Made by a program: the position numbers and the translations under genes. From Planctomycetales bacterium (GTDB lineage Bacteria > Planctomycetota > Planctomycetia > Isosphaerales > Isosphaeraceae): a stretch of 64,000 nucleotides of DNA. How positions within the stretch are numbered: position 1 is the stretch's first letter; each line of letters begins with the position of its first letter. The stretch is from assembly GCA_027452145.1 (NCBI GenBank), contig DAIDHB010000188.1:1-64000 (forward strand). Direction: 5' to 3'. The notes under the pieces are model-generated. The model was not told where the DNA came from, did not search any database, and saw only the letters and a program-made list of their open reading frames with translations. Below are positions 35,128 to 43,675 of this stretch, piece after piece.

Positions 35128-37155
35128 CTACAGCCCGAACGGCGATTTGCCCGGGTACGCTTCGTACGCGCCCGGGCCCTCGGGCAGGAATTCGAGGTGA
35201 CAGGCACACATCTCGTCCTTGCTCTCGACTCCGTAGCGCACCCGTCTCGGCGGCCGACTCGGGTTGCGCGGGTTGTCCTCGGAGTTGTCGAAGTACGCGG
35301 CGAACGTCAGGATCGTGTCCTTCGGCAGCCTCACCGGCCTGGCGAAGCGGTACTGGTCCTGCCAGTCGAAGTCCCAGTCCTGGATCCAGAGCAAGGGCCG
35401 GACGGTCCCGTCCGGCAGGGTGGCTGCCAGGCGGAACTCGCGGCAGAGGTAATGGGCGTGCGGGACCACGGTATACAGCCGGACATCGGTCTTCAACCGT
35501 GCCGCCTGGATGAGCGCGTGCCGCTTCACGCCGGGGGGAATGTCGATCCTGTCGGTGCAGATCGAGAACCCGGCCATCCGGCGCGTCACCGGCTGGCGGG
35601 CGAAATACAGGCCGAGGCTCGACCGGTCGGACTCCGGCTTGCCACTCGGGTGGTAGTGGACCTGAACGACAACGTCCGAGCCCGGCGGCAGCGCGCGGCC
35701 GGCGCCCTCGGGCGTGAACCGCGGGGTCATGCCGGGCGTCCAGCCGCCCAGGCCCGGATAGGGCAGTTCCATCACTGTCCGGCCCCTCCAGCCGGCGAAA
35801 CCGGGGCCCGGATCGGCGATATCGCGGCGGCGGGCGTCGCCGGTCTCATCCAGGTGGATCCGGCTGTGGTGCACGATCCGGCGGTTCCCGGGGTGGAACT
35901 CGACGCCGACGATCGTCTCCGGATGGTCCAGGGGCACCGGGATCGCGAAGGCGCGGTACATGTCGTACCCGCCGGCCGGTAGATCCAGCGGTTCGGGCAT
36001 CGTCAGAACCATGTCGGGCGGGCCGAGCTCCCAGCCGTCCTGGAACTTCGGCGGCGGCGGCAGGTCGGCCGGATCGCCCTCGACGCAGCCAGTCTCGGCC
36101 CAGCGCGCCAGGGTCTCCTTCTCGAGGACGCTCAGCCGGGGCGCGTCGAGGAACACGCCGGCGCCCGGGTGGGCCTTCCATGGCGGCATCTGGCCCGACT
36201 CCGTGACCTCGCGGAGGAAGTCGGCACGCTTCCGCGCATCGCGATAACTCAGCAGTGAGAACGGCCCGACGTTCCCCGGCCGGTGGCATCGCGCGCAGTT
36301 GTTCCACAGGATCGGGGCGACGTGCTTGTTGAACGTGATCGGTTCACCGTCGCCGACGGACTCGACGGGGACCGGCGCGATCGGTGTGCCGTGGACCTTC
36401 GCGATGGTCTCGGCCGGCATTTCCTCGCCCAGGATCGCCTCGATCGCGGCTCGGAGGACCGGGCGGGCAGCGCCCGACCGCCGACGGGTGTCCGCGCCGG
36501 TCCGGTCGTCGATGGGACCGCGGTAGATCACCTGGCCGTCCGGCAGCACGATCACCGCCGTGGGCGTCGCCTCGACCCCGGCCTGGCGGACGACGCGATG
36601 GTGCGAGTCGATCAGGACCGGGAAGCTCGGATTTCGCCCCGCCCAGGACTTCGCGGCGCCCTCGGGCGTCATGCCGGGCGTCGGGTCGATCGCGAGGAAG
36701 AGGACGCCTCGCGTCCGAAACTCGCTGGCCAGGGCGTCAAGGTTGGCGGCGCAATCGCGGGAAACCGGGCAATCCGGGCCGAGGAAGGCGAGCACAGTGG
36801 CAGGATGAGCAGACCACTCGGCAGCGGTATGCACTCGGCCGGCGAGGTCCGGGAGGTCGAGCGTCTTGACCGGCCCCGCGCCGGGGCCGACGAGTCGCTC
36901 GAACGGCGGCTCGATGCGGGGAACAGCCTGCATCCGGGCGACGATTCCCCAGCCGGCGCCCCCCAGCACGGCGGCCGCCAGAGTGATCCGGAGCACCCGG
37001 CGCAGCCAGGACAGCCGCCGGTGGCTCGCCGATTGTGCGGGAGGTGATCCCGGCCCCGAAGCACGCCACCACCGCCGGAGTCGACTCGTCCGCTGCTGGG
37101 CTGTCCAGGGCATCCCGTCCCTCCAACCTCGTCGCCGGCTCATTCGACCTTGCAC
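35128..37155 (-). CDS. Redoxin - cytochrome c - copper monooxygenase-like fusion protein
   Basis: 675 residues in one chain. A cytoplasmic basic start is followed by one membrane helix (about 49-75), a thioredoxin-like domain (about 90-245) with Cys129 and Cys135 in DCPVSRDC, then a haem-binding CARCH site at 287-291 with VAPILWNNCARCH, typical of planctomycete-type cytochrome c. The C-terminal 330 residues carry copper type II ascorbate-dependent monooxygenase (PHM/DBH-like) features: EFHPGNRRIVHHSRIH, VVQVHYHPSG and VVPHAHYLCREF, all His-rich copper sites. It is therefore a membrane-anchored periplasmic protein that could couple thiol or haem electron transfer to copper oxygenation. The substrate is unknown. 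A lone CARCH means a single haem. Confidence 0.83.
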   Translation of the reverse strand: MQGRMSRRRGWRDGMPWTAQQRTSRLRRWWRASGPGSPPAQSASHRRLSWLRRVLRITLAAAVLGGAGWGIVARMQAVPRIEPPFERLVGPGAGPVKTLDLPDLAGRVHTAAEWSAHPATVLAFLGPDCPVSRDCAANLDALASEFRTRGVLFLAIDPTPGMTPEGAAKSWAGRNPSFPVLIDSHHRVVRQAGVEATPTAVIVLPDGQVIYRGPIDDRTGADTRRRSGAARPVLRAAIEAILGEEMPAETIAKVHGTPIAPVPVESVGDGEPITFNKHVAPILWNNCARCHRPGNVGPFSLLSYRDARKRADFLREVTESGQMPPWKAHPGAGVFLDAPRLSVLEKETLARWAETGCVEGDPADLPPPPKFQDGWELGPPDMVLTMPEPLDLPAGGYDMYRAFAIPVPLDHPETIVGVEFHPGNRRIVHHSRIHLDETGDARRRDIADPGPGFAGWRGRTVMELPYPGLGGWTPGMTPRFTPEGAGRALPPGSDVVVQVHYHPSGKPESDRSSLGLYFARQPVTRRMAGFSICTDRIDIPPGVKRHALIQAARLKTDVRLYTVVPHAHYLCREFRLAATLPDGTVRPLLWIQDWDFDWQDQYRFARPVRLPKDTILTFAAYFDNSEDNPRNPSRPPRRVRYGVESKDEMCACHLEFLPEGPGAYEAYPGKSPFGL

Positions 37156-37281
37156 GGAGATTTTCCCGACGACGGCGCGGGACGATTGATCGGCCGGCCG
37201 GCGTCGGCCGATCCGCGAGCGCCGATTTTGGGAGAATGACGAAGTGCGTCAACCCCGGCTTGGCGCGGTCCTGTCAATGTG

Positions 37282-38430
37282 TCAACGCGGACCGCCCGTC
37301 CCGAGCCGCCAGTGGTCGACCGGCAGCCCGGTCGCGCCGGTCGTGGCGAGGTCGGCAAGCACGCGGCCGATCAGGCAGGAGAACTTGAACCCGTGGCCGC
37401 TGCACGGGCTGGCGACCAGCACATCGCGGCGGATGGGGAGGAAGTCGACGTGGAACTCCTCGTCGGGCGCGACCGTATAGAGGCAGACCTCGGTGAATCC
37501 GATCGCCGCGTCGGCCAGGGCGGGGATGTGGTCGCGGAGAAACCGGCGTACTTCCGAGCGATAGGCCTCGCCAATGACCGGGCTATTGGCGTCGGGATCG
37601 ACCTCGGGCCCGCCGTGGCGCGCGGCCTTCACGCCCTGGCCGAGGAAGTCGGGCATGCCGTAGAACGCATCGTCCTCGCCGTGGCCCTTGTAGATGAACA
37701 CCGGGAACCGGCCGATCTGAAACCGCGACGGGTCGGCCGGCCGGAAGTACAGGACCTGCTGGCGGGTCACGCGGACGGGTACGGGCAGGTCGGGGATCAG
37801 CCGGGCGACCCATGCCCCGGCCGCGACGATCAACCGATCGCCGATGATCCGATGCTCGTCGGTGACGACCGCCGGGCGCTCGCCGTCGAGGTCGATCCGC
37901 CGGACCGGAGTGCGCTCGAGGATACGCGTTCGGCCGCCGCCGAGTTGTCGCGCCAGCTTGACCTGCAAGGCGACCGCGCGCGACGCGGCCAGCAGGCCGG
38001 CGTCGGGCTCGAAGACGACGTCCTCGTCGGCGGGCAGGGCGAAGGCCGGCTGGATTCGGTTGAACTCGCCCCCGCTGCCGCGCCAGTGCGGGACGTCCAG
38101 CTAGGCCAGGCTGGCCGCCACCCGCGCGGCGTAGTCGCTGCCCGGGGGCGAGAACGATACCCCGCCGGTACGCATGTAGAGCGACTCGCCGGCGTCGGCC
38201 TCGAGCTCGCGCCAGGCGCGGAACGCGGCCGGCATCAGCCGGGCGTACCGAGGATCGGCGTACGAGTGCCGCGTGATCCTCGCCGCGCCGTGCGAGCTGC
38301 CCCGATCGTGGCCGATCGCGAACTGCTCGACCAGCAGCACGGGCTCGCCCCGCCGCGCCAGGTGATAGGCGGCCGCCGCTCCCATCGCTCCCGCGCCGAC
38401 GACGACATTCGGTGCCTCGATCGTTTCCAT
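37282..38430 (-). pseudogene. SolA/sarcosine-oxidase-like flavoprotein, interrupted by an in-frame TAG
   Basis: Reading from ATG 38430, the frame encodes a complete MSOX/MTOX-type N-terminus: VVVGAGAMGAAAAYHLARRG (dinucleotide fold), SSHGAARITRHSY and a match up to VAASLA, then TAG at 38101-38103. The very next codon in the same frame continues LDVPHWRGSGGEFNRIQP and runs to the end at 37282 without another stop. That part includes DVVFEPDAGLLAASRAVAL and SPCSGHGFKF, the segment whose Cys binds FAD covalently in this family. Total length (about 381 residues plus the stop) matches. In relatives the interrupted position is usually Glu (GAG), so a single G-to-T change explains it. The gene may be dead, suppressed, or a sequence error. 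Without suppression the N-terminal 109-residue piece alone could not form the enzyme. Confidence 0.8.
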
Positions 38431-38858
38431 GGCCGCTGCGTTCCCTCGATGGATCGGCCTGGTTCGGCCGGGCGCGGATTTGTGGGCCACCGGCTCCAGG
38501 ATACTACAGCGGCCCTCGGCCGTCGCGATGGCGTTAGGCGAGGTACACCTCTCACCCGGGTACGAGTCGAGGGCCCGGTGGTCCCGCGCAACCGGCGCCC
38601 GACAAGGCTTTTCATGGTTGATTGACTTCGGCCGACGCGCGGCGTACATTGTTGGTTCCGAGAGCGTCCTCCTCTCCGCCGGCGACCTTCCCCGCCCATC
38701 CGTAAGACGATCTTCCATCACAACCGGGTGAATTCGGACCGATCCATCCAGCGGGAATGCTGGGTAGGCATCGCCGGCGGGTCATGAGAGTGAGGGCGGA
38801 GCGAAGCGGCTCGAAGAACGATGCGAGCGAGGGGCCAAGGCGGCGGAAGGACGGCGTG
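38431..38858. other. Gene-free divergent intergenic region
   Basis: About 430 bases between the SolA-like remnant and the TPR membrane protein. The TPR gene has a longer open frame from 38757, but its leader is Arg-rich and lacks a ribosome site. Both promoters must lie here. No strong motif was found. Confidence 0.5.
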
Positions 38859-39785
38859 ATGAACTTCGCCCAAACTCTGCAGACCGAGATCAATCGCGTG
38901 AGCGGGGCGGCCATCGCGGGCACGCTGGGCGTGTCCGTCCTGCTGGTCTTCGTCGCATGCGCGTTGGTGCTGGGCGGGCGATTCCGGTGGGCCGGCGTGG
39001 CGCTGGGGATCCTGGCGCTGCTGGCGGCCGAGGCCGCGCTTCTGGTCATGGACATGCAGACGATCTCCATCCGCGAGAACGAGAACGTGACGGTCACGCT
39101 CCTGCGCTACTCGGACCGGGCGCGGAACCTGGCGCGGGCGGCGATGATCGGCCTGCCGGGGATGCTCGGCCTTGCGGGGCTGGGGGCATGGATCGCTTCG
39201 CGGCGGCGGCTCCGGCAGAGCGTCCCGGTGCTGATGAAGAAGGGGCGGATGCACCTGTTCCAGCGCGAGTACGAGCCCGCGGTGGCGCAATTCACCCGGG
39301 CCATCCGCATCGACCCATTCCTCGCCGATGCCTACGGCGGCCGGGGCGCCGCCTACCAGGGCCTGGGCGATTTCCCGCGGGCGCTGGCCGACCTCGACGA
39401 GGCCATCCAGCGCGACCCCCGGCTCGTGACGGCGTACCTCCGCCGCGCGCAGGTGCGCGTCGAGACCGGCGAGATCGACGGCGCCCTCGCCGACCTCGAG
39501 CGCGTGCTGGAGATCCAGCCCACCGATCCCGAGCTCTACCTCACCCGGGGGATCTGCCTGCAACGGAAGGGCCAGATTCTCGACGCCGCCGCCGACTTCC
39601 ACCGCGTGCTCAAGATCACCAACCACACCGATTTCGCCGAGCCGGCCAAGGCGTTTCTTCTGCGGATCGAGGCGCCGGCGCACGACGCCCTGCCGGCCGA
39701 GCCGGCCCCCTCCGCGCTGCCCCCCGGCGAGAGCAACGGCCGCGCCGATACCGCGGGCCACAGGGCCCAGGACCATGTCCACTAG
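38859..39785 (+). CDS. TPR membrane protein
   Basis: 308 residues from ATG 38859, with GCGGAAGGA about nine bases before it. Two or three hydrophobic segments fill residues 17-120 (AAIAGTLGVSVLLVFVACAL, VALGILALLAAEAALLVM, IGLPGMLGLAGLGAWI). From about 128 to 250 are three to four TPR units: KKGRMHLFQREYEPAVAQFT, YGGRGAAYQGLGDFPRALADL, YLRRAQVRVETGEIDGALADL. The tail is Pro/Ala-rich. The TPR domain should face the cytoplasm or periplasm as a protein-binding surface. No partner is evident. Confidence 0.78.
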   Translation: MNFAQTLQTEINRVSGAAIAGTLGVSVLLVFVACALVLGGRFRWAGVALGILALLAAEAALLVMDMQTISIRENENVTVTLLRYSDRARNLARAAMIGLPGMLGLAGLGAWIASRRRLRQSVPVLMKKGRMHLFQREYEPAVAQFTRAIRIDPFLADAYGGRGAAYQGLGDFPRALADLDEAIQRDPRLVTAYLRRAQVRVETGEIDGALADLERVLEIQPTDPELYLTRGICLQRKGQILDAAADFHRVLKITNHTDFAEPAKAFLLRIEAPAHDALPAEPAPSALPPGESNGRADTAGHRAQDHVH

Positions 39786-40122
39786 GGTCGCCTGAACCGA
39801 CGGCGGGTCGCCGAAGAGGAGGACAGCGCCGCGACAGAAGCGAAATCTCCGAAAGGGAAGCGAGGCTGGCTCAAGTGAGCGGCGAGCCGGATTCTCATCT
39901 CACCTTTCTCTCGAGGATTTCGCCTCCTTCGCGGTTCGAGCGCCGGCCGAACGCCTGGATCGCACACGATGGGGCGACCGAGTCATTAAGAGCAGGAACC
40001 GCCAGCGAGTGAATTCCCGGGCCATCAGGCAATTCACTCGCCGGCGCGTCGGGCTCGTATGCGTAACGAAACCGCAAGGTGCTCTGGTTCCGGGACGCAA
40101 GCAGGTTCGGCGCGGCGGCCTT
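39786..40122. other. Gene-free stretch with a palindrome
   Basis: About 340 bases between the TPR protein and fumC stop codons (convergent). It contains the 40001-40045 inverted repeat and otherwise shows nothing convincing. Frames such as 39895-40100 (minus) appear to be spurious readings of the repeat. Confidence 0.5.
40001..40045. repeat. Hairpin with perfect 11-base arms
   Basis: GCGAGTGAATT at 40005-40015 pairs perfectly with AATTCACTCGC at 40031-40041. After one mismatched pair the stem extends by GCC (40001-40003) with GGC (40043-40045). The spacer is 15 bases. It lies between convergent genes and might act as a bidirectional terminator or be a dispersed repeat. Confidence 0.55.
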
Positions 40123-41514
40123 TCACTTCGCGGTCCGGCCCACCATGTCCTCAGGCAGGACCCACCGGTCGAACTCCTCGCCGGTGACGAGGCCCGATTT
40201 GATCGCCGCCTCGCGGAGCGTGATCCCCGTGGCGTGTGCGTCCTTGGCGATCCTGGCGGCGCCGTCGTAGCCGATGTGCGGGTTGAGCGCCGTGACGAGC
40301 ATCAACGACTTGCGGAGCAGCTCGTCGATCCGCAGACGGTTCGGCCTGATGCCCGAGGCGCAGTGCTCCTCGAAGCTGGCGCAGGCGTCGGCCAGCAGCC
40401 GGACGCTCCCCAGGAAGTTGTGGATGATCAGCGGCTTCATCACATTCAGCTCGAAGTTGCCCAGCGCGCCGCCGAAGTTGATCGCCACGTCGTTGCCCAT
40501 GACCTGCGAGACGACCATCGTCATGGACTCGCTCTGGGTCGGGTTGACCTTGCCCGGCATGATCGAGCTGCCCGGCTCGTTCTCGGGGATCAGGATCTCG
40601 CCCAGGCCCGACCGTGGCCCCGAGGCCATCCAGCGCACGTCGTTGGCGATCTTCATCAGCGACGCGGCCAGCGTCTTGAGCGCCCCGTGAGAGAACAGGA
40701 GCGCGTCGTGGCCCGAGAGGGCCTCGAACTTGTTGGGCGCGGTGACGAAGCTGTGCCCGGTCAGCCGCGAGAGCTCGGCGGCGACGCGCACCGCGTACTC
40801 AGGATGTGCATTCAGGCCGGTGCCGACCGCGGTGCCGCCGAGCGCCAGCTCGCCCAGGTGCGGCAGCGACTGCTCGACGTGCTTCAGGCCATTGTCGAGC
40901 AACTGCACCCAGCCCGAGATCTCCTGGCCGAGCGTCAGCGGGGTCGCGTCCATCAGGTGAGTCCGGCCGATCTTGACGATGTCGTCGAACTCGGCGGCCT
41001 TGCCCGCCAGGGTCTCGCGGAGCCGCTTCACCGACGGGATCAGCCGGGTCTTGAGCGCCTCGACCGCGGCGACGTGCATCGCGGTGGGAAACACGTCGTT
41101 GGACGACTGCCCCAGGTTGACGTCGTCGTTCGGGTGGACCTTGCGCTGCATCCCGCGCACGCCGCCCATCAGCTCGCTGGCGCGGTTGGCGATCACCTCG
41201 TTGACGTTCATGTTCGTCTGGGTTCCGCTGCCGGTCTGCCAGACGACCAGCGGGAACTCGGCGTCGTGCCGCCCTGCGATGACCTCGTCCGCCGCGGCGA
41301 TGATCGCCCGGCCGACTTCCGGGTCCTTGAACTTGCCCAGGTCGAGGTTCACCTGTGCCGAGGCTCGCTTCACCTGCGCCAGCGCGTGGATCAGCTCGAT
41401 CGGCATCCGGTCGGTGCCGATCTTGAAATTCTCCAGCGAGCGCTGCGTCTGGGCGCCCCAGAGCCGCTCGTCGGGAACCTCCATGTTCCCCATGGTGTCT
41501 TTTTCGATTCTCAT
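40123..41514 (-). CDS. fumC: Fumarate hydratase class II
   Basis: 463 residues from ATG 41514 ([26 protein letters not shown] is the normal class II start, here split as two motifs). A five-residue upward extension to 41529 arises inside the heptamer repeat and is probably not used. Diagnostic segments: [13 protein letters not shown], the [19 protein letters not shown] loop with the catalytic His/Ser region, and the superfamily signature [13 protein letters not shown]. The enzyme hydrates fumarate to malate in the TCA cycle and is cytoplasmic and homotetrameric. It is a stable iron-free form, in contrast to FumA/B. Confidence 0.95.
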   Translation of the reverse strand: MRIEKDTMGNMEVPDERLWGAQTQRSLENFKIGTDRMPIELIHALAQVKRASAQVNLDLGKFKDPEVGRAIIAAADEVIAGRHDAEFPLVVWQTGSGTQTNMNVNEVIANRASELMGGVRGMQRKVHPNDDVNLGQSSNDVFPTAMHVAAVEALKTRLIPSVKRLRETLAGKAAEFDDIVKIGRTHLMDATPLTLGQEISGWVQLLDNGLKHVEQSLPHLGELALGGTAVGTGLNAHPEYAVRVAAELSRLTGHSFVTAPNKFEALSGHDALLFSHGALKTLAASLMKIANDVRWMASGPRSGLGEILIPENEPGSSIMPGKVNPTQSESMTMVVSQVMGNDVAINFGGALGNFELNVMKPLIIHNFLGSVRLLADACASFEEHCASGIRPNRLRIDELLRKSLMLVTALNPHIGYDGAARIAKDAHATGITLREAAIKSGLVTGEEFDRWVLPEDMVGRTAK

Positions 41515-41553
41515 TTGGTCATTGGTCATTGGTCATTGGTCATTGGTCATTGG
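41514..41553 (+). repeat. Tandem heptamer array ATTGGTC
   Basis: Four perfect ATTGGTC units (41521-41548) plus a leading variant TTTGGTC (41514-41520) and a trailing partial unit. It begins within the start codon region of fumC, whose 5-residue upstream extension is encoded by the repeat. Copy number in this format is typically variable. Confidence 0.85.
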
Positions 41554-41668
41554 ACGGCGGGGCGAGACCGCGCTCGCGATTCCTGGGCGGCCTGGCCCTC
41601 ATGCCTATAAATAACCGACGAAACGACCCGTGGCTACTGCCCAGCGACTTTCCGACGCCGCGTTCAGC

Positions 41669-41731
41669 GACCAACGACCAACGACCAATGACCAATGACC
41701 AATGACCAATGACTGATGACTGATGACCAAT
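41669..41731 (+). repeat. Tandem heptamer array GACCAAT, inverted relative to 41514-41553
   Basis: Nine contiguous heptamers: two GACCAAC, four GACCAAT, two GACTGAT and one GACCAAT. The unit is the reverse complement of ATTGGTC, so the two arrays form an inverted arrangement with a 115-base spacer. It ends three bases before the TAG stop of the VOC gene at 41734. Confidence 0.85.
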
Positions 41732-41733
41732 AA

Positions 41734-42126
41734 CTACGGGACATTGAGCTGCCACGAGACCCCGAAGCGGTCGTTCAGCCAGGCGAATCGGGTGCTGAAG
41801 CCGTAGTTGTCCGGCGGCATCAGCACGGCGCCGCCCTCCGACAGGGTGGCGAAGGCCCGCTCGAACTCGGTCTCGTCCACGCAGTCGACGAACAGCGAGA
41901 CCGCCGGAGTGAAGGTGAAACCGTGAGGGACCGGGCTGTCGATGCAGGCCAGCCGATGTCCGGCGATGACGAAGTCGGCCTTCTTGATCGACCCTTCCTT
42001 GCCGGGTTCGCCGGGTCCGTATTTGTCCACCCGCACGACCTGCCCCTGAAATAGCCCCACATAGAGGTTCATCGCCTCCTCGGCGCGCCCCTCGAACATC
42101 AGGAACGTTGTGACGTCTCGCGGCAT
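41734..42126 (-). CDS. VOC-fold PhnB-like protein
   Basis: 130 residues of the PhnB/3-demethylubiquinone methyltransferase-like VOC family: TFLMFEGRAEEAMNLYVGLF at the start, FVIAGHRLACIDSPVPHGFTF in the middle and YGFSTRFAWLNDRFGVSWQL at the end. The name methyltransferase for this family is historical; most members have no proven activity and some act as glyoxalase-like or antibiotic-binding proteins. Metal ligands cannot be confirmed. It ends directly against the heptamer array. Transcribed toward fumC, with which it may be cotranscribed only if the repeat does not interfere. Confidence 0.88.
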   Translation of the reverse strand: MPRDVTTFLMFEGRAEEAMNLYVGLFQGQVVRVDKYGPGEPGKEGSIKKADFVIAGHRLACIDSPVPHGFTFTPAVSLFVDCVDETEFERAFATLSEGGAVLMPPDNYGFSTRFAWLNDRFGVSWQLNVP

Positions 42127-42270
42127 CGGTCAACCTCCATATCGGGATTCGAGCTGGACGCCGTAGCGTAGTCCGGCCGGCGGAGAAAAGCGAGACGAAC
42201 GGCCTCCGCCGCGACGTGACGACCCGAAATCGCTCGATCGGCCCGCCGCACATCCCGGTCTGGCGCCGGG

Positions 42271-43623
42271 CTATTTTCCGATGCAGAACCGCCGGAAAAT
42301 GCGGTCGAGGATGTCGTCGGTGACGACGGCGCCGACGACCTTGCCGAGCTCCTCTGCGGCCAGGCGGACATCGAAGGCGACCAGCTCGTCGCCGCCGCCG
42401 GACACGAGGGACTCGGACGCCGAGCGGAGGGCCGACCCGGCCTGGAGGAGGCTGCCTCGGCAGCGTGCGGCCGTGCCGGCGGGGGCGTTCGTCTCGGATC
42501 GGGCGGAGCGGAGCGACCGGGCGATCGCGGCGCAGAGCGCTTCGAGCCCGGCGCCGGTGGCCGCGCTCGTGGCGATTTCCAGGGGAGGCAACGGGCTGCC
42601 AGCCTCGTCGCACCGCGTCGCGACCCGGAGCGTCCGCGCATTCTCGCCGTCATCGTCCGCGACGGGTCGGGGGCCCCAGGCCGCCGGCCAGCAGTCGAGC
42701 CGCACCTCGGCGCGCCCGGCCTGACGCGCCCGCTGGGACTGCGCCAGTGCGGCCACGTCGTCGACGGCCGGCTCAATACCGGCGGTGTCCACGAGCTCGA
42801 CGGTGAGGCCGTCGCAGTCGCAGAGGGCCGTCAGGTAGTCGCGGGTGGTGCCGGCCCGCGGGGAGACGATCGCGCGGTCCTCGCCGACCAGGGCGTTGAA
42901 GAGGCGGCTCTTGCCGGCGTTCGGCGGGCCGACGAGTACGACTCGCGGGTGTCCCTCGGGCCGGTCGCGCTCGTCGAGTTGGCGGGCCAGGGCGGCGAGC
43001 CGGGCGGCGGCATCGTCGAGTTCGACGGCCAGGGCCGCCCGGGCGATGGGATCGACGTCCGGCTCGTCGGCAAAGTCCAGGTCGGCCTCGAGGTGCGCGA
43101 GCAGGTCGAGCAACCTGTCGCGGAGCGTCAGGAGCGGCCGCGAGAGTCCGCCGGCGAGCTGCTCGAGCGCCGCGTCCAGCCGCGCGGGGCTATCGGCCTC
43201 GATCACGCCGAGGACGGCCTCGGCCCGCGTGAGGTCGATCCGGCCCGATAAGAAGGCGCGGAGGGTGAACTCGCCCGGCTCGGCGGCCCGGGCGCCCCGG
43301 GCCAGGCACTGGGCCAGGAAGAGGCTCAGGAGCGGCGGCGAGCCGACCATGTGGACCTCGGCGAGGTCCTGGCCGGTATAGGTCCGCGGCCCCGGCCAGA
43401 GCGCCAGCCGCGCCGGCAGGGGCGATCGGAGTCCCGCGACCCTCAGGTCGCCGGCGCGCGCCTCGGGATGGCGCGGAGACGGCCACGGCTCCGCCGGCTC
43501 GAACCCCTCGCTGGCGATGGCCCAGGCGCGCGGTCCGGTGATCCGCACGATCCCCCGGACCGACGGCCCGGGAGGGCTCGAGACGGCCGCGATGGTGTCG
43601 TTCGGGTCGAGCGCGATCGACAT
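42271..43623 (-). CDS. mnmE: tRNA modification GTPase MnmE (variant G4 motif)
   Basis: 450 residues from ATG 43623, close to the usual 450-460. The N-terminal domain starts DTIAAVSSPPGPSVRGIVRITG. The GTPase domain has G1 VGPPNAGKSRLFNAL, G2/K-loop GTTRDY and G3 DTAG, and the C-terminus ends with CIGK, the catalytic Cys signature. The G4 box, normally NKxD, reads TRCD (VATRCDE). With MnmG it makes 5-carboxymethylaminomethyl-U34 in tRNAs. An in-frame extension to 43941 is rejected. It is directly downstream of yidC, as in many bacteria. Confidence 0.92.
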   Translation of the reverse strand: MSIALDPNDTIAAVSSPPGPSVRGIVRITGPRAWAIASEGFEPAEPWPSPRHPEARAGDLRVAGLRSPLPARLALWPGPRTYTGQDLAEVHMVGSPPLLSLFLAQCLARGARAAEPGEFTLRAFLSGRIDLTRAEAVLGVIEADSPARLDAALEQLAGGLSRPLLTLRDRLLDLLAHLEADLDFADEPDVDPIARAALAVELDDAAARLAALARQLDERDRPEGHPRVVLVGPPNAGKSRLFNALVGEDRAIVSPRAGTTRDYLTALCDCDGLTVELVDTAGIEPAVDDVAALAQSQRARQAGRAEVRLDCWPAAWGPRPVADDDGENARTLRVATRCDEAGSPLPPLEIATSAATGAGLEALCAAIARSLRSARSETNAPAGTAARCRGSLLQAGSALRSASESLVSGGGDELVAFDVRLAAEELGKVVGAVVTDDILDRIFRRFCIGK

Positions 43624-43675
43624 CGGCGGTCGTCCTGCCGGGGAACGGAGCCGAGGGAATCGGCCGATCGAAGGC

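Noticed and set aside
41514-41731. CRISPR array
   Set aside because: The repeat units are 7 bases without spacers, so they are simple tandem repeats.
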